Positions 15,011 through 24,161 of a stretch of DNA of 64,000 bases are shown here, piece after piece. The translations under genes and the position numbers were made by a program. Under the pieces are notes generated by a model. The model was not told the DNA's origin, did not search any database, and saw only the letters and a list, made by a program, of their open reading frames with translations. This stretch comes from Pelotomaculum isophthalicicum JI (GTDB lineage Bacteria; Bacillota; Desulfotomaculia; Desulfotomaculales; Pelotomaculaceae), in contig NZ_JAKOAV010000013.1 of the NCBI RefSeq assembly GCF_029478095.1, forward strand, positions 1 through 64,000, given 5' to 3'. Position 1 is the stretch's first letter; the number at the start of each line of letters is the position of its first letter.

Positions 15011-16291
15011 ATGAAGGCAACAAAATTACTGGGGCTGCTGCTGGCAATGATATTTATTTTTACCGGATGCGGCAATTCTTCAACTAACATACAATTCAAA
15101 AAGCAGGCTGAGCTTAAAAGAATAGAAAATCCCAGCATATCCAATGAAGATAAGCTATACATGGCATCCAACACGGCAGGTATTCAGCTCCTACAAAAAA
15201 TATCTGCGGAAAGCGAGGGGGAAAACACTATCTTCTCCCCTGTCAGTTTCTCTACCATACTTGCCGTTCTTGAGAATGGAGCGGCCGGCAAAACCCGTGA
15301 TGAAATAGATGCAATCATCAATCCGGAGAGGCTTTCCACTGCGGAAGTGAATGAAAAATACTGCAATACCATCAATTACCTCATGAATTTGGGCTATAAG
15401 GAAAACGGTAATAAAACCACCCTTGTAGAACTCGCCAATTCTTTATGGATACAGGAAAATCTCCAGGTAAAAGACATCTTTTTAAAAGACTCCAATACCT
15501 ATTACGGTGCCGAAGCATACAATGTCAATTTTGCGAATGATATCTGTATAAGTGCCATGAACCGTTGGATTGAAGACAAAACTCACGGCAGGATACGAAA
15601 CTATTTATCCAAAGTTGAGCCCGGGACAGCCATGATTGCATTTAATTCCCTGTACTTTAAGGGAAAGTGGCAAAGCCCGTTTGATAAATCCAAAACGCAA
15701 AAGGAAGATTTCCATTTGAACAACGGTAATACTGTCAAGGTAGATATGATGAATGCTGAAAAACAGATTGGTTATTACGAAGATGAGCAAATCCAGGCCG
15801 GCAAGTTCAACTATCACGGCTGCAATATGCTGGTCATACTTCCGAAGGACAGTACTGATGAATATGCCCGTAATCTTAATTATGCCGATATTCAAAAAGC
15901 ATACAGCAACTCAGAGAATATGAAAGTAAAAATAAAATTCCCCAAATTCAGCTTCAAGCAGAAAAACGAACTGGGCAGTCACCTGAAAAACATGGGAATG
16001 GTCACCGCCTTTGACAACAGAAGCGCGGATTTTACGGGGATTGCGGACCGGTCCGGGGACTTCAACCTATTTGTCAGCGATATATCCCAGGAATGCTTTA
16101 TCAGTGTGGATGAGGAGGGTACCGAAGCTGCCGCCCTCACATCAGTAGCTTTAATGGGAGCTGCCTTACCCAAGGAAAACGCCCCCCCCGAGTTCTATTT
16201 AGACAAGCCATTTATATTTGTCATCAGTGACGACCGGACTGGATTGGTCCTATTTATAGGAAAGGTGGAAAACCCGTTGGGCAGTGAGTAA
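15011..16291 (+). CDS. Serpin-family protease inhibitor, predicted lipoprotein
   Basis: This is a 426-residue protein. ATG 15011 is chosen because GAGAGG lies eight bases upstream; an in-frame GTG at 15002 sits within that site. The signal peptide ends in a lipobox (FTGC, Cys20), so the inhibitor is tethered to the outer face of the membrane. Serpin landmarks are clear: NSLYFKGKWQSPFDKSKT, the hinge DEEGTEAAAL before the reactive loop, and the C-terminal FYLDKPFIFVISDDRTGL with GKVENP. Assuming the usual 17-residue loop, the P1 position would be an alanine in MGAAL, suggesting an elastase- or subtilisin-like target; that is inference. Full length for the family. Confidence 0.93.
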   Translation: MKATKLLGLLLAMIFIFTGCGNSSTNIQFKKQAELKRIENPSISNEDKLYMASNTAGIQLLQKISAESEGENTIFSPVSFSTILAVLENGAAGKTRDEIDAIINPERLSTAEVNEKYCNTINYLMNLGYKENGNKTTLVELANSLWIQENLQVKDIFLKDSNTYYGAEAYNVNFANDICISAMNRWIEDKTHGRIRNYLSKVEPGTAMIAFNSLYFKGKWQSPFDKSKTQKEDFHLNNGNTVKVDMMNAEKQIGYYEDEQIQAGKFNYHGCNMLVILPKDSTDEYARNLNYADIQKAYSNSENMKVKIKFPKFSFKQKNELGSHLKNMGMVTAFDNRSADFTGIADRSGDFNLFVSDISQECFISVDEEGTEAAALTSVALMGAALPKENAPPEFYLDKPFIFVISDDRTGLVLFIGKVENPLGSE

Positions 16292-16324
16292 TTTTACTCT
16301 TTATAAGTCGTCCTCGTTGAGGTT

Positions 16325-16363
16325 AGGCGGTTTGCACCTTGAATAAGGGTGCAAGGTTTGCCT
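16325..16363. other. Two-part stem-loop between serpin and lipoprotein genes
   Basis: An outer AGGC/GCCT pair and an inner TTGCACC/GGTGCAA stem surround GAATAA. No T-run follows on the plus strand. It could be a weak terminator or a structured leader for the gene at 16415. Confidence 0.4.
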
Positions 16364-16414
16364 TTAAGTCCTAGTAGATGGGTAAACTTAACGAAAAGAA
16401 GTGACATTAGTTAA

Positions 16415-18142
16415 ATGCCTCAAAAAATTAAAACCGTAATTGTTTTCTCGCTTATTGCGTTCATCGTTGTTATAATAACAGGTTGCTCGACTCAGTCCGC
16501 GGCGCCGGACGGGTCCGGGATGGCCGGACGGTTTAGCCGGGCGGAAAGGCTCGGCCAATTTACCGAGGTCAACAGGTCCGTGGACTGCCAGGGAACCACT
16601 GTTACCATAGAAAAAGTCCTGTTAGACAAGACGGGTACGTTTATGATTGCCGCTGTTGAGGGAGAGATCAGGGGAAAGTTGGACCCGCTTAACGTCAAGC
16701 TTTTTGACGGGGAGGGCCGGAATCTGGGCTGGAATTCTTTCCAGCAAGAATATCCCGCAAAATTGCCCGGAGGTGAAACACTTTTAACCTTCGATCCGGT
16801 TGAAAGTCCTAATGAACCACTGCGTCTGGAATTTTCCGGCGGGCCGGTGGAGCACGAGAATGGGCCTGTTGTTCTGGACTTGAAAGATATCAAGTTTAAA
16901 AAAGTGGACAATAAATACGTCCATACATATCAACTGACTGAACTGGTGGAGAAAAACGGCTATAGTCTGCTGGTGGACGCCATTACTGCAGGCGTCAGTG
17001 AAACCCAGGTACATTACAAACTGACAGCGCGGGGAGATTATGACGGTGTAGCGCACGGCTGGCTGAATAATTGGGACAACCACCCGAAAGAAGATGCGCC
17101 GGCCATGTTTGACGGCGGGCGAAAGCTGGAAAGCCACTTGTCCAGCATCGACCACATCGGCCCGACCTACAAGTATTCCTTAAATGGAAAGACGGCAGTC
17201 GGCCGGGCTAATTTTGACGCGCTGGAAACGCGCGAGGAGCGGCTCAATCTTACGAATGTTTACAGCTATTATTCCATTGACCAAATAATTCCCCTGGAAG
17301 AGATCACGGACAAGGTCTGCATCAATAAAAAAATACCTGTCAAAGATTATACCGTTTGTCTCAATTCGTTAGTTAAAGAAGACGATGAAACCAGGTCGCT
17401 GGAATATGTTGTCCTGGATTCTGCCGGAAACAGCGTGGACGCTGTTATTGACGCCTGCGTATATACGTGCTCGCATGATTACAGGATGCCGCTTACTTAT
17501 TTCAGACAGTTTAAAAATGCGCCCGGCGGGGGCAGGCGTCTGGTTATGGGTTGGCCGCCGGGCGAAAGCGAGGCGGAGATCTTGGAACAAAAGCCCGTTA
17601 TAAAAATAACCAGGCTTGGTTTTAGGCAGGAAGACGCCGTATTGGACATAAACCTGGACAGTCCCTCAAAGCACCCGGATAACCATGAGGAAAAAGCGGT
17701 TATGGTCACTGTCAACAATTATTACAAAATTTTGGGCGACGCCCTGGCCAAAGATGACCAGGCTGCTTTTGAGAAGGAATACGGCTATCTTGAGCCGACA
17801 AGTGAATGGAGAGACGGCATCAACGGCTGGCGGCGGCTGTTTGACGCCTGGAGGCCGCTGGGGGTGAAGAAATACAGCGTTTCTTTTGAAGAACCTATTG
17901 TAACCATTACCGAAAATAACGCTACCGTGGAATTGGACGTGGTTGAAACAATATTAAGGAAAGGAGACAAGGAAACCGAGTCCCCTCATTTTTACAATTA
18001 CTTGAAATTAAAAAACGGAGAAAAGTCTGCCAGGACCTTTAGCGCGGTGTTTTGCCTGGCAAAGGAACAAAATAAATGGAAGATAACCAAGGTTGATGAG
18101 TTAACCATATTCGAAGAAATGCAGGGAGTCAATTCATTTTAA
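16415..18142 (+). CDS. Large lipoprotein with DUF4179/Ig-like domains
   Basis: This is a 575-residue exported lipoprotein with a signal peptide and lipobox at Cys24 (IITGC). The mature part has two beta-rich segments: residues about 50-300 resemble the extracytoplasmic part of DUF4179 proteins (VTIEKVLLDKTGTFMIAAVEG, then a second similar strand set). The C-terminal 150 residues resemble a small NTF2/SnoaL-like or nuclear-transport-type domain (DALAKDDQAAFEKEYGYL, then VTITENNATVELDVVE), though this is only pattern recognition. The ribosome site is weak (GAAGTGAC). The gene at 18219 follows in the same direction after 76 bases. Confidence 0.75.
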   Translation: MPQKIKTVIVFSLIAFIVVIITGCSTQSAAPDGSGMAGRFSRAERLGQFTEVNRSVDCQGTTVTIEKVLLDKTGTFMIAAVEGEIRGKLDPLNVKLFDGEGRNLGWNSFQQEYPAKLPGGETLLTFDPVESPNEPLRLEFSGGPVEHENGPVVLDLKDIKFKKVDNKYVHTYQLTELVEKNGYSLLVDAITAGVSETQVHYKLTARGDYDGVAHGWLNNWDNHPKEDAPAMFDGGRKLESHLSSIDHIGPTYKYSLNGKTAVGRANFDALETREERLNLTNVYSYYSIDQIIPLEEITDKVCINKKIPVKDYTVCLNSLVKEDDETRSLEYVVLDSAGNSVDAVIDACVYTCSHDYRMPLTYFRQFKNAPGGGRRLVMGWPPGESEAEILEQKPVIKITRLGFRQEDAVLDINLDSPSKHPDNHEEKAVMVTVNNYYKILGDALAKDDQAAFEKEYGYLEPTSEWRDGINGWRRLFDAWRPLGVKKYSVSFEEPIVTITENNATVELDVVETILRKGDKETESPHFYNYLKLKNGEKSARTFSAVFCLAKEQNKWKITKVDELTIFEEMQGVNSF

Positions 18143-18218
18143 AATTTAAATAAAGATGACAAATTGTTCCCCTAAAAGCAGGAAATATAGAATAAGATTG
18201 CACCAGGAGGTGGCTGAC

Positions 18219-20858
18219 ATGATTAAACCCGGCAAGATTGCCGTTTTCCCGGTTGTATTTTTATTGATTTTCGTTATTTTCACTGGGTTGGCCGGCAACC
18301 CCACGGATGTTTGGGCCGCTGAACAAAACTTGCTGGCCAACGAGGCTGGAGCGGCGGCAGCCGGTGAGTCATTAGATGAATTAAAGGCAAAACTGTGGCA
18401 GGCCACAAGCGATTATGAATTAGCAATGGTTGTTGGCGCTTTTGACACCCTGCCCGGACCGGACCCTGACGCGGCGCAGGTTTTGCTGGACTACCTGAGA
18501 GATAACAATACAAATGACGCCTTTAGCATCAAAAACATCTTGATCAGGTTAATGACTGACGAGCAGGTTTCTCAACTGGCCAAGGATATCGGCGCTTATC
18601 AAGAAGCCAATTCCATCCGTTACTTGATTCCTGTTTTGACGGAGCGCATTAAAAATTCAAATGATTTGACCAGCGCGGTTCTTTCCCTGCGAGGCAATTG
18701 TTTTTTTGACCAGGCATGGCAAAGGATTTTTGCCAATCCAACCGATATGGTGCGGTGGCTGGATGAGACTTACGTTAAACTAAGCGATCCAATCGCCAAG
18801 CGGCGTCTTGTCGACACGGTCGGGGGGTTTGCTCAAAGACAGATTGACAATGCCGGCCGCGCGGCTGTCACCGGCTGGCTGTGGCGCGCGCAGGAAAATG
18901 AACCGGATCCGGTTTACCGCTCCGACCAGCTTTGCACCCTCTATCAATTGGGAGAAACGAAAGCCTTGGAAACGTTAGGCAGCCTCTATTCCAGCCTTGC
19001 TTCCGTCAGGGATAGAGCCGGCTTGATTGATAGAATCGCCGGCATCGCTCACTGGCGATTAGCGGGAGCCGATAGGGAGGGCTGGATTGACTGGCTATGG
19101 AAAATCGCCGAAACGGACGCGTCGCCATACTGCCGCCAGGAATGCCTTGCAGCCCTCTACATGGATTTGGGCCAGGAAAAGGCCTTGGAACAGTATGTGC
19201 GGGACACGGACCGAAACGGAGTGGCTACTTTGGCGCAAGAAGATCATGCTTTCCGAATCGACGGGCTGAACTGGCGATTGTTGAGGGACGCTGGCCAGAA
19301 GTATCCGCAAAGCTACCTGGGGCGAGGGATCAAGGCGTATGAAGCAGTGCGGGGTATACCCTATTTTGAAATAGAGCGTGCCGAGGAACCATCATATAAT
19401 GGCGTCTGGGCGCCTCCTTACGGGGACGAGGAGTATGATCCGGACCGGGAAATCCCTGGCTGGGAAAATTTTCTGGCAGAATTTCCCCGCCACCCGGCCG
19501 CGGACGACGCGGCTTACCGCTTGACGCGCTGTTACGAGATCAAGGGGCGTTTTACCGACGCTGTCAAAACGATGCAGAAAGTCCGTTTCTTGCCTGACGG
19601 AGACATGCGCTACGCGGCCGCCGGAAGATTGGTTTACATCCTGGATGTAAGGATGACTTATGAGCAGCTTGAGTCGCTGTCCGCGGAAAAACTGGAGCCG
19701 CCCCTGCAGGCGTTTGTCAGCTATTCCCTGGCTATAAAGGAGGTCCGCCGGGAGAATTACGCGCGGGCCGTTGCCGGGCTGAAGGAATTTTTAAAACAGG
19801 AGGAAGCTCTGACAGCCGATCAGTTTATTTTGCCCTTTGACTACCTCAACGATTATGACTATCTCAGTGAGAATGATAAATACGATTTTCGCGGATCAGT
19901 CGAAAAGCAGTTGGCCGAGGTAAAGAAGCTTGCCGGTTTACAATCTCAGTGGGCTGAATCAAAGGACCCGGCTGATTTATACCAATTAGCGGCGGCGATC
20001 TTTCATAACGAGATGCTTTACTATAACCACTTATGGGCAGGGGAGCGGCAATACTACAACTGGCTGGGATATATCAACGAAACGGGCCACGGACACGCGC
20101 CGGCGGAAATGGCTGTTTTCGTCCGGGATCTGATCAACTACAACCATAGCCTGCCGTATTTTCAGCAGGTCTGCCAGGATCAGTCCGTAGCGCCGGAGCT
20201 AAGGGCTAAAGCGCTTTACTCCACCGGCCTTTGTTACATCGGCCTGGACGAGTGGGGAGAGGACGCCTCGTTCGCCTTCAACTCGTCTGATATTCAGGGG
20301 AAAATCATTTCCACCTACCAGCAATTTGTCAAAGAATACCCGGATAGCAACATGGCCGACGATGCGCTACTGGCGCTCGGCGCATACACCGGAGATGTCA
20401 CTTACCCGCAAAGAATATTGAAAGAGTACCCTGAGAGCGACACAGTAGAAAAAGCGAACGACCTGATCAAAGACCTTACAAAAGGGATGGGATCACCATA
20501 TCATTGGTCTACTAACCAGTCAGTGCCTTTCAAGATCATGTCCCTGGATGACAAAAGCGTCCCGCGGGAAATCAGAAATTGGGCGGCTGCCAACGCCACG
20601 CGGCTTTATACCGGCTCTAAAACCTTTGGCGAATGGAGCTATTTTTGCGTCTCGGCAGGGGAAAAGTCCACCGCCGGTTATAGCGTGGGGATAATCGATA
20701 TTATTAGTGAAGGCAGCGGCAAGCTGAAGGTTTATTACCGGATTGACAACCCGGCGCCCGGGGAGGTGGCGGCGCAGGTAATAACCCATCCGTCTGTCTT
20801 AGTCCGCATCCCGGCGACCGGCGCGGCGGTGGAATTTGCGGAAGGATTCCCGCAATGA
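18219..20858 (+). CDS. Large exported helical-repeat (TPR-like) protein
   Basis: This is an 879-residue protein. ATG 18219 is preceded by AGGAGGTG at six bases; the frame extends upstream to 18156 without a ribosome site. The N-terminal signal peptide ends near DVWAAEQ. The rest is almost all helix in repeated pairs. In the second half TPR-like units are visible (FPRHPAADDAAYRLTRCYEI; YPDSNMADDALLALGAY; YPESDTVEKANDLI), like the outer-membrane-type YbgF/BamD TPRs but here extracytoplasmic in a Gram-positive. It probably mediates protein-protein contacts at the cell surface. A decayed copy of its signal-peptide region lies at 29640-29722. Confidence 0.8.
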   Translation: MIKPGKIAVFPVVFLLIFVIFTGLAGNPTDVWAAEQNLLANEAGAAAAGESLDELKAKLWQATSDYELAMVVGAFDTLPGPDPDAAQVLLDYLRDNNTNDAFSIKNILIRLMTDEQVSQLAKDIGAYQEANSIRYLIPVLTERIKNSNDLTSAVLSLRGNCFFDQAWQRIFANPTDMVRWLDETYVKLSDPIAKRRLVDTVGGFAQRQIDNAGRAAVTGWLWRAQENEPDPVYRSDQLCTLYQLGETKALETLGSLYSSLASVRDRAGLIDRIAGIAHWRLAGADREGWIDWLWKIAETDASPYCRQECLAALYMDLGQEKALEQYVRDTDRNGVATLAQEDHAFRIDGLNWRLLRDAGQKYPQSYLGRGIKAYEAVRGIPYFEIERAEEPSYNGVWAPPYGDEEYDPDREIPGWENFLAEFPRHPAADDAAYRLTRCYEIKGRFTDAVKTMQKVRFLPDGDMRYAAAGRLVYILDVRMTYEQLESLSAEKLEPPLQAFVSYSLAIKEVRRENYARAVAGLKEFLKQEEALTADQFILPFDYLNDYDYLSENDKYDFRGSVEKQLAEVKKLAGLQSQWAESKDPADLYQLAAAIFHNEMLYYNHLWAGERQYYNWLGYINETGHGHAPAEMAVFVRDLINYNHSLPYFQQVCQDQSVAPELRAKALYSTGLCYIGLDEWGEDASFAFNSSDIQGKIISTYQQFVKEYPDSNMADDALLALGAYTGDVTYPQRILKEYPESDTVEKANDLIKDLTKGMGSPYHWSTNQSVPFKIMSLDDKSVPREIRNWAAANATRLYTGSKTFGEWSYFCVSAGEKSTAGYSVGIIDIISEGSGKLKVYYRIDNPAPGEVAAQVITHPSVLVRIPATGAAVEFAEGFPQ

Positions 20859-20913
20859 AAACCAGATTAAATAACAGAATAAAGACCTTACACTGGCAAA
20901 GGAGTGTCGATGC

Positions 20914-21195
20914 ATGACCAAAAAGGCTATTATCCTGGGTATCATTATTTCGTTGGTCCTGTACATAAATGCGTATGGTTTTGCGGCAGATGACAGTCAA
21001 CCTGCAATAGTGCTGGACGGTGCTAAAATAGAGGCCGCCGCTTATATTTGCGGAGGAAATGTTTACCTGCCGTTGCGGGCGGTTGGTGAAGCGCTCGGCT
21101 ATGAAATACAGTAGTCGGGAGAGGATAAAACGGAAGATCATAATAAACGGCGGCTGGCTAAAAGTCACGTATTAGCCGGATTAAATATAAGTTAA
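20914..21195 (+). pseudogene. Truncated copper-amine-oxidase-N-terminal-type exported protein
   Basis: The first 66 codons encode a signal peptide (MTKKAIILGIIISLVLY...) and the first half of a CuAO-N domain (GGNVYLPLRAVGEALGYEIQ). A TAG at 21112-21114 falls where this family has Trp (the usual motif being ALGYxVxW), and the frame continues SGEDKT and then loses similarity, to a stop at 21195. The most economical reading is a nonsense mutation plus frame damage. The remaining short protein could still be made, since GGAG and ATG are intact. Confidence 0.65.
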
Positions 21196-21206
21196 ATATA
21201 ATAAAA

Positions 21207-21232
21207 GGGAAACGGTAGGCGTTCCGTTTCCC
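21207..21232. terminator. Bidirectional terminator
   Basis: GGGAAACGG (21207-21215) and CCGTTTCCC (21224-21232) form a perfect 9-bp stem. On the minus strand it is followed by TTTTATTATATTT, serving the FN3/CuAO gene that ends at 21277. Confidence 0.8.
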
Positions 21233-21276
21233 TGATACGTTTATTCCTCTGACATACGCAAACTTTGATAGCCTGT

Positions 21277-22866
21277 TTACGGTGCTGGATATGTCACCGT
21301 AACCTCTTGCTTATCCTGGTCCCAGTCCACCTTAGAGCCCAGGCTTTCCGCGATGAAACGCAAAGGTAACATGGTTCTTCCCGGCGGGATGATAATGGGT
21401 GTTACGTTAGGGTTGGCAGGATCGATGAGCATGTATTGACCGTTGATCCGGGCTATGTTCTTATCGATCCAAAGTTCAATCACCTTATCTTTAAGAGATA
21501 TGGTTACCTTTTCCTCACTATCATTCCAGGTCACCGAGGCCCCAATGGCTTCAGCAATAAACCGAATGGGCAAAACCGTCCGGTTTTCTCTGATCAGAGG
21601 AGACGTATCCATGGTCTTTGACTGATCATTCACATAATAAGTTGACTGGCCAATGTATAATTTAATCAAGACTTCCACTGAGCTGTATGTGGTGGCGCTT
21701 TCTTCATTGGAGTATTCCGAATCACCGTATGAGTTGTAAGCCAGCACCCGGTAGTAGTACTTAGTGTTATCGGTCAATCCATAATCAGTGTAACTAGTAG
21801 TGTTGGCATCTATCGTGGCAACCCGGGTGTAACTCCCGCCCGCTTCTTTACGCTCTACTATAAAATCGGTTTCGTTGCTGGAATTGTCATCCCAGGTTAG
21901 CATGATCGAAGTTGAAGACAGTACTGTGGCAGTCAGGTCGGAAGGTGCTGCCGGCACAGTTCCGGTGGTAACATTGACTTCGTTGGAATAGACGGAATTG
22001 CCGGATGAATTGTAAGCCAGCACCCGGTAGTAATACTTAGTGTTGCCAGCCAATCCAGAGATTGTGCAAGTAGTAGTGTTGGCATCCACCGTGGCAATCT
22101 GGGTGTAACTTCCGCCCGCTTTTTTGCGCTCGATTATAAAACCGGTTTCGTTGCTGGAATTGTCATCCCAGGTTAGTGTGATTATTGTTGAAGACAACAC
22201 CGTTGCAGTCAGGTCGGAAGGTGCTGCCGGTACTGTCCCGGTGGCAACATTGACTTCGTTGGAATAGGCGGAATTGCCTGATGAATTGTAAGCCAGCACC
22301 CGGTAGTAGTATTTGGTGTTGTCAGCCAATCCCGTATCGTTATAGCTGGTTGCATTGGCCCCAACTGTGGCAATCTGGGTGTAACTTCCGCCCGCTATTT
22401 TACGCTCGATTTTAAAACCGGATTCGTTGCTGGAATAGTCATTCCAGGTTAAATCAATCCGGGAAGAAGACACTGCCGTAGCGGTCAGGTAGGCTGGTGC
22501 CGCCGGAACAGCCCCGGTGGTAGTGGCGCTATATTCATTGGAATAGTCGGAATCGCCGGATGAATTGTAGGCCCGCACCCGGTAGGTGTAGGTAGTATTA
22601 GCGGCCAGGCCGGTATCAGAAAATGCGGTGACGTTATCCACCACTGCAATTTCGGTATAACCATTACTCCCTTCAGCACGCTCAATTTTAAATCCTGATT
22701 CGTTGTTAGAGTTATCTGTCCAGGTCAGGTTGATCTGGCTCATAGAAACCGCGACCGCCGTCAAGTTGCTTGGTGCCGTGATTTCCGCCGCTTCCACAGA
22801 AACCACCCAAGATACGGCGAAGATTAAACAGCACAGCGTAATCGCAAGCAATTTGGATTTCCTCAT
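21277..22866 (-). CDS. Exported protein with four FN3 repeats and a copper-amine-oxidase-N-type domain
   Basis: This is a 529-residue secreted protein. ATG 22866 follows AAAGGAG at nine bases. The signal peptide ends near VSVEAA. Four fibronectin type III repeats of about 90 residues follow, each with LTWxDNSxNExGF and YYYRVxAYNSSG motifs; repeats 3 and 4 are nearly identical at DNA level. The C-terminal 130 residues form a CuAO-N domain in two halves (KLYIGQSTYYVNDQSK, then PPGRTMLPLRFIAESLGSKV). CuAO-N domains in these Firmicutes are surface modules without oxidase activity. A decayed second copy is at 14427-14698. Confidence 0.92.
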   Translation of the reverse strand: MRKSKLLAITLCCLIFAVSWVVSVEAAEITAPSNLTAVAVSMSQINLTWTDNSNNESGFKIERAEGSNGYTEIAVVDNVTAFSDTGLAANTTYTYRVRAYNSSGDSDYSNEYSATTTGAVPAAPAYLTATAVSSSRIDLTWNDYSSNESGFKIERKIAGGSYTQIATVGANATSYNDTGLADNTKYYYRVLAYNSSGNSAYSNEVNVATGTVPAAPSDLTATVLSSTIITLTWDDNSSNETGFIIERKKAGGSYTQIATVDANTTTCTISGLAGNTKYYYRVLAYNSSGNSVYSNEVNVTTGTVPAAPSDLTATVLSSTSIMLTWDDNSSNETDFIVERKEAGGSYTRVATIDANTTSYTDYGLTDNTKYYYRVLAYNSYGDSEYSNEESATTYSSVEVLIKLYIGQSTYYVNDQSKTMDTSPLIRENRTVLPIRFIAEAIGASVTWNDSEEKVTISLKDKVIELWIDKNIARINGQYMLIDPANPNVTPIIIPPGRTMLPLRFIAESLGSKVDWDQDKQEVTVTYPAP

Positions 22867-23125
22867 CTTACCACGCTCCTTTTTCTAAAAAGATATATAT
22901 TTAGCTTAGATAACACTAACTGATCAGTTATCTGAAATTAAGACGGATATAGTGCTGATAAAGTTCTGTATTTAAGATAAATGGCAATATTTACCGATAA
23001 TTTCCCGGACGCCTTACCGTAGGAAACGTTTATTCTGTAATATCCCAAGGGGTAGTATATTCTAGTATATTGTGGTTGATTTTGGTGAACCAGTTAGTTC
23101 TTTGCACCGTCTAAAATATAAAGGC
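22867..23125 (-). repeat. 5' control region of the FN3/CuAO gene, duplicated at 14699-14958
   Basis: This region is closely similar to 14699-14958 and contains the palindrome TAACTGATCAGTTA (22917-22930). It probably contains the gene's promoter. Conservation of the whole region between copies reflects a segmental duplication rather than selection alone. Confidence 0.75.
22917..22930. promoter_or_regulatory. Perfect palindrome, candidate operator (copy 2)
   Basis: TAACTGATCAGTTA lies about 50 bases upstream of the FN3/CuAO start, at the same relative position as the copy at 14747-14760. Confidence 0.45.
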
Positions 23126-23576
23126 AGTCCTTCTAGTTTCGGTATGGGTGGCTTGTTCCATTTAATGTTTTCCGTTGCTAGCTTATCGGCTGAGTTGCTC
23201 TGCCTGCTCTTGAGCCTGGTCTTGGTCAAAGCCTACGGAAATAATCTTTTTAAATTCCTGTTCGTGGTTTACACAATACCCCTTGGTGTTACGGTTTGTT
23301 GCCGGTTTATTGGTATACGCCCTTTTTGCTTATAGGGAGTCACGATAGTGATTTCCGCATAATTAGCAAATTAGTCAACCTTTTAGAACTAGATTATACT
23401 CGCCAGAAAATAGCATGGGAGTTATTTTTATATATTTAACGTTACATTTTGGATGCCTGGCCGTCTATATGGTAGACAGGCCGAACAGTAAATTTATATA
23501 TAAGTTTTTTAAGTTTTCACAATCTGAGATTGTAGTGTTTAAGCAGCATGGAGGGTTTTTGGGGGAGTGTTTTATA
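23126..23576. other. Intergenic stretch with no supported gene
   Basis: A forward frame at 23072-23335 encodes hydrophobic segments but starts inside the duplicated control region and lacks a ribosome site. It might be a membrane-protein fragment. Nothing else recognisable precedes the sigma gene. Confidence 0.4.
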
Positions 23577-24161
23577 ATGATGCCAGGAATTGGGCCGGAG
23601 CATGTTCTCGGTGTTTCCTTTGAGGAGCTTTACGACCTGCATTTTGATGCTGTAAACAGGTATTTGCGTTACCGGATCAGCAGTTCCTGGGATGCCGACG
23701 ACCTCACTGCCGCGGTTTTTTTGAAAGCGCTGGAGAATTTCCATAAGTACCGGGGGGATGCTCCTTTCGCGGTATGGCTTTTCCGGATAGCCCATAACGC
23801 GTATGTTGATTACCTGCGGGGACGCCGGGAAAGGCCCTTCCCAGAAAGTCAGTTGGTGGTCCCAAACGCCATACAGTCCAGCCCTGAAGAAGAACTGTTG
23901 CAGGATGAAGAAGTGAAGCTGTTAAGAGACATGCTGGGGCGGCTTCCCCCGGAACAGCGGGATGTGGTTTCTCTGAGGTATGCCGGGGAATTAAGGTTTG
24001 GCCAGATTGCCCAGGTGTTGGGGAAAACGGAACCGGCTGTTCGCATGATTCACTACCGTGCGTTAAAGGCACTGCGAAATGAATATTTCAGCAACAGAGA
24101 GGGGGGTGAAAGGATTGCGCGGGAAAATCACTCCATTGAACGCACATTGCAACAAGGGTAA
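23577..24161 (+). CDS. ECF-type RNA polymerase sigma factor, first gene of a five-gene operon
   Basis: This is a 194-residue protein from ATG 23577, nine bases after GGGGGAG; the open frame upstream to 23415 is not expected to be translated. Region 2 is FEELYDLHFDAVNRYLRYRIS with DADDLTAAVFLKALENFHKYRG, then FAVWLFRIAHNAYVDYLR. Region 4 is MLGRLPPEQRDVVSLRYAGEL with GQIAQVLGKTEPAVRMIHYRALKALR. Its 3' end overlaps the next gene, whose membrane-anchored propeller protein is the probable anti-sigma factor. Confidence 0.9.
   Translation: MMPGIGPEHVLGVSFEELYDLHFDAVNRYLRYRISSSWDADDLTAAVFLKALENFHKYRGDAPFAVWLFRIAHNAYVDYLRGRRERPFPESQLVVPNAIQSSPEEELLQDEEVKLLRDMLGRLPPEQRDVVSLRYAGELRFGQIAQVLGKTEPAVRMIHYRALKALRNEYFSNREGGERIARENHSIERTLQQG

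Noticed and set aside
16325-16363. Riboswitch
   Set aside because: The stem-loop is simple and does not match any riboswitch consensus I know.
8498-21114. UAG read as pyrrolysine or tryptophan
   Set aside because: Both codons are in genes with other signs of decay (missing 5' half; lost frame), and pyrrolysine does not replace Trp in known proteins.
23072-23335. Forward frame encoding a hydrophobic protein
   Set aside because: It begins within a duplicated control region, has no ribosome site and no conserved pattern.
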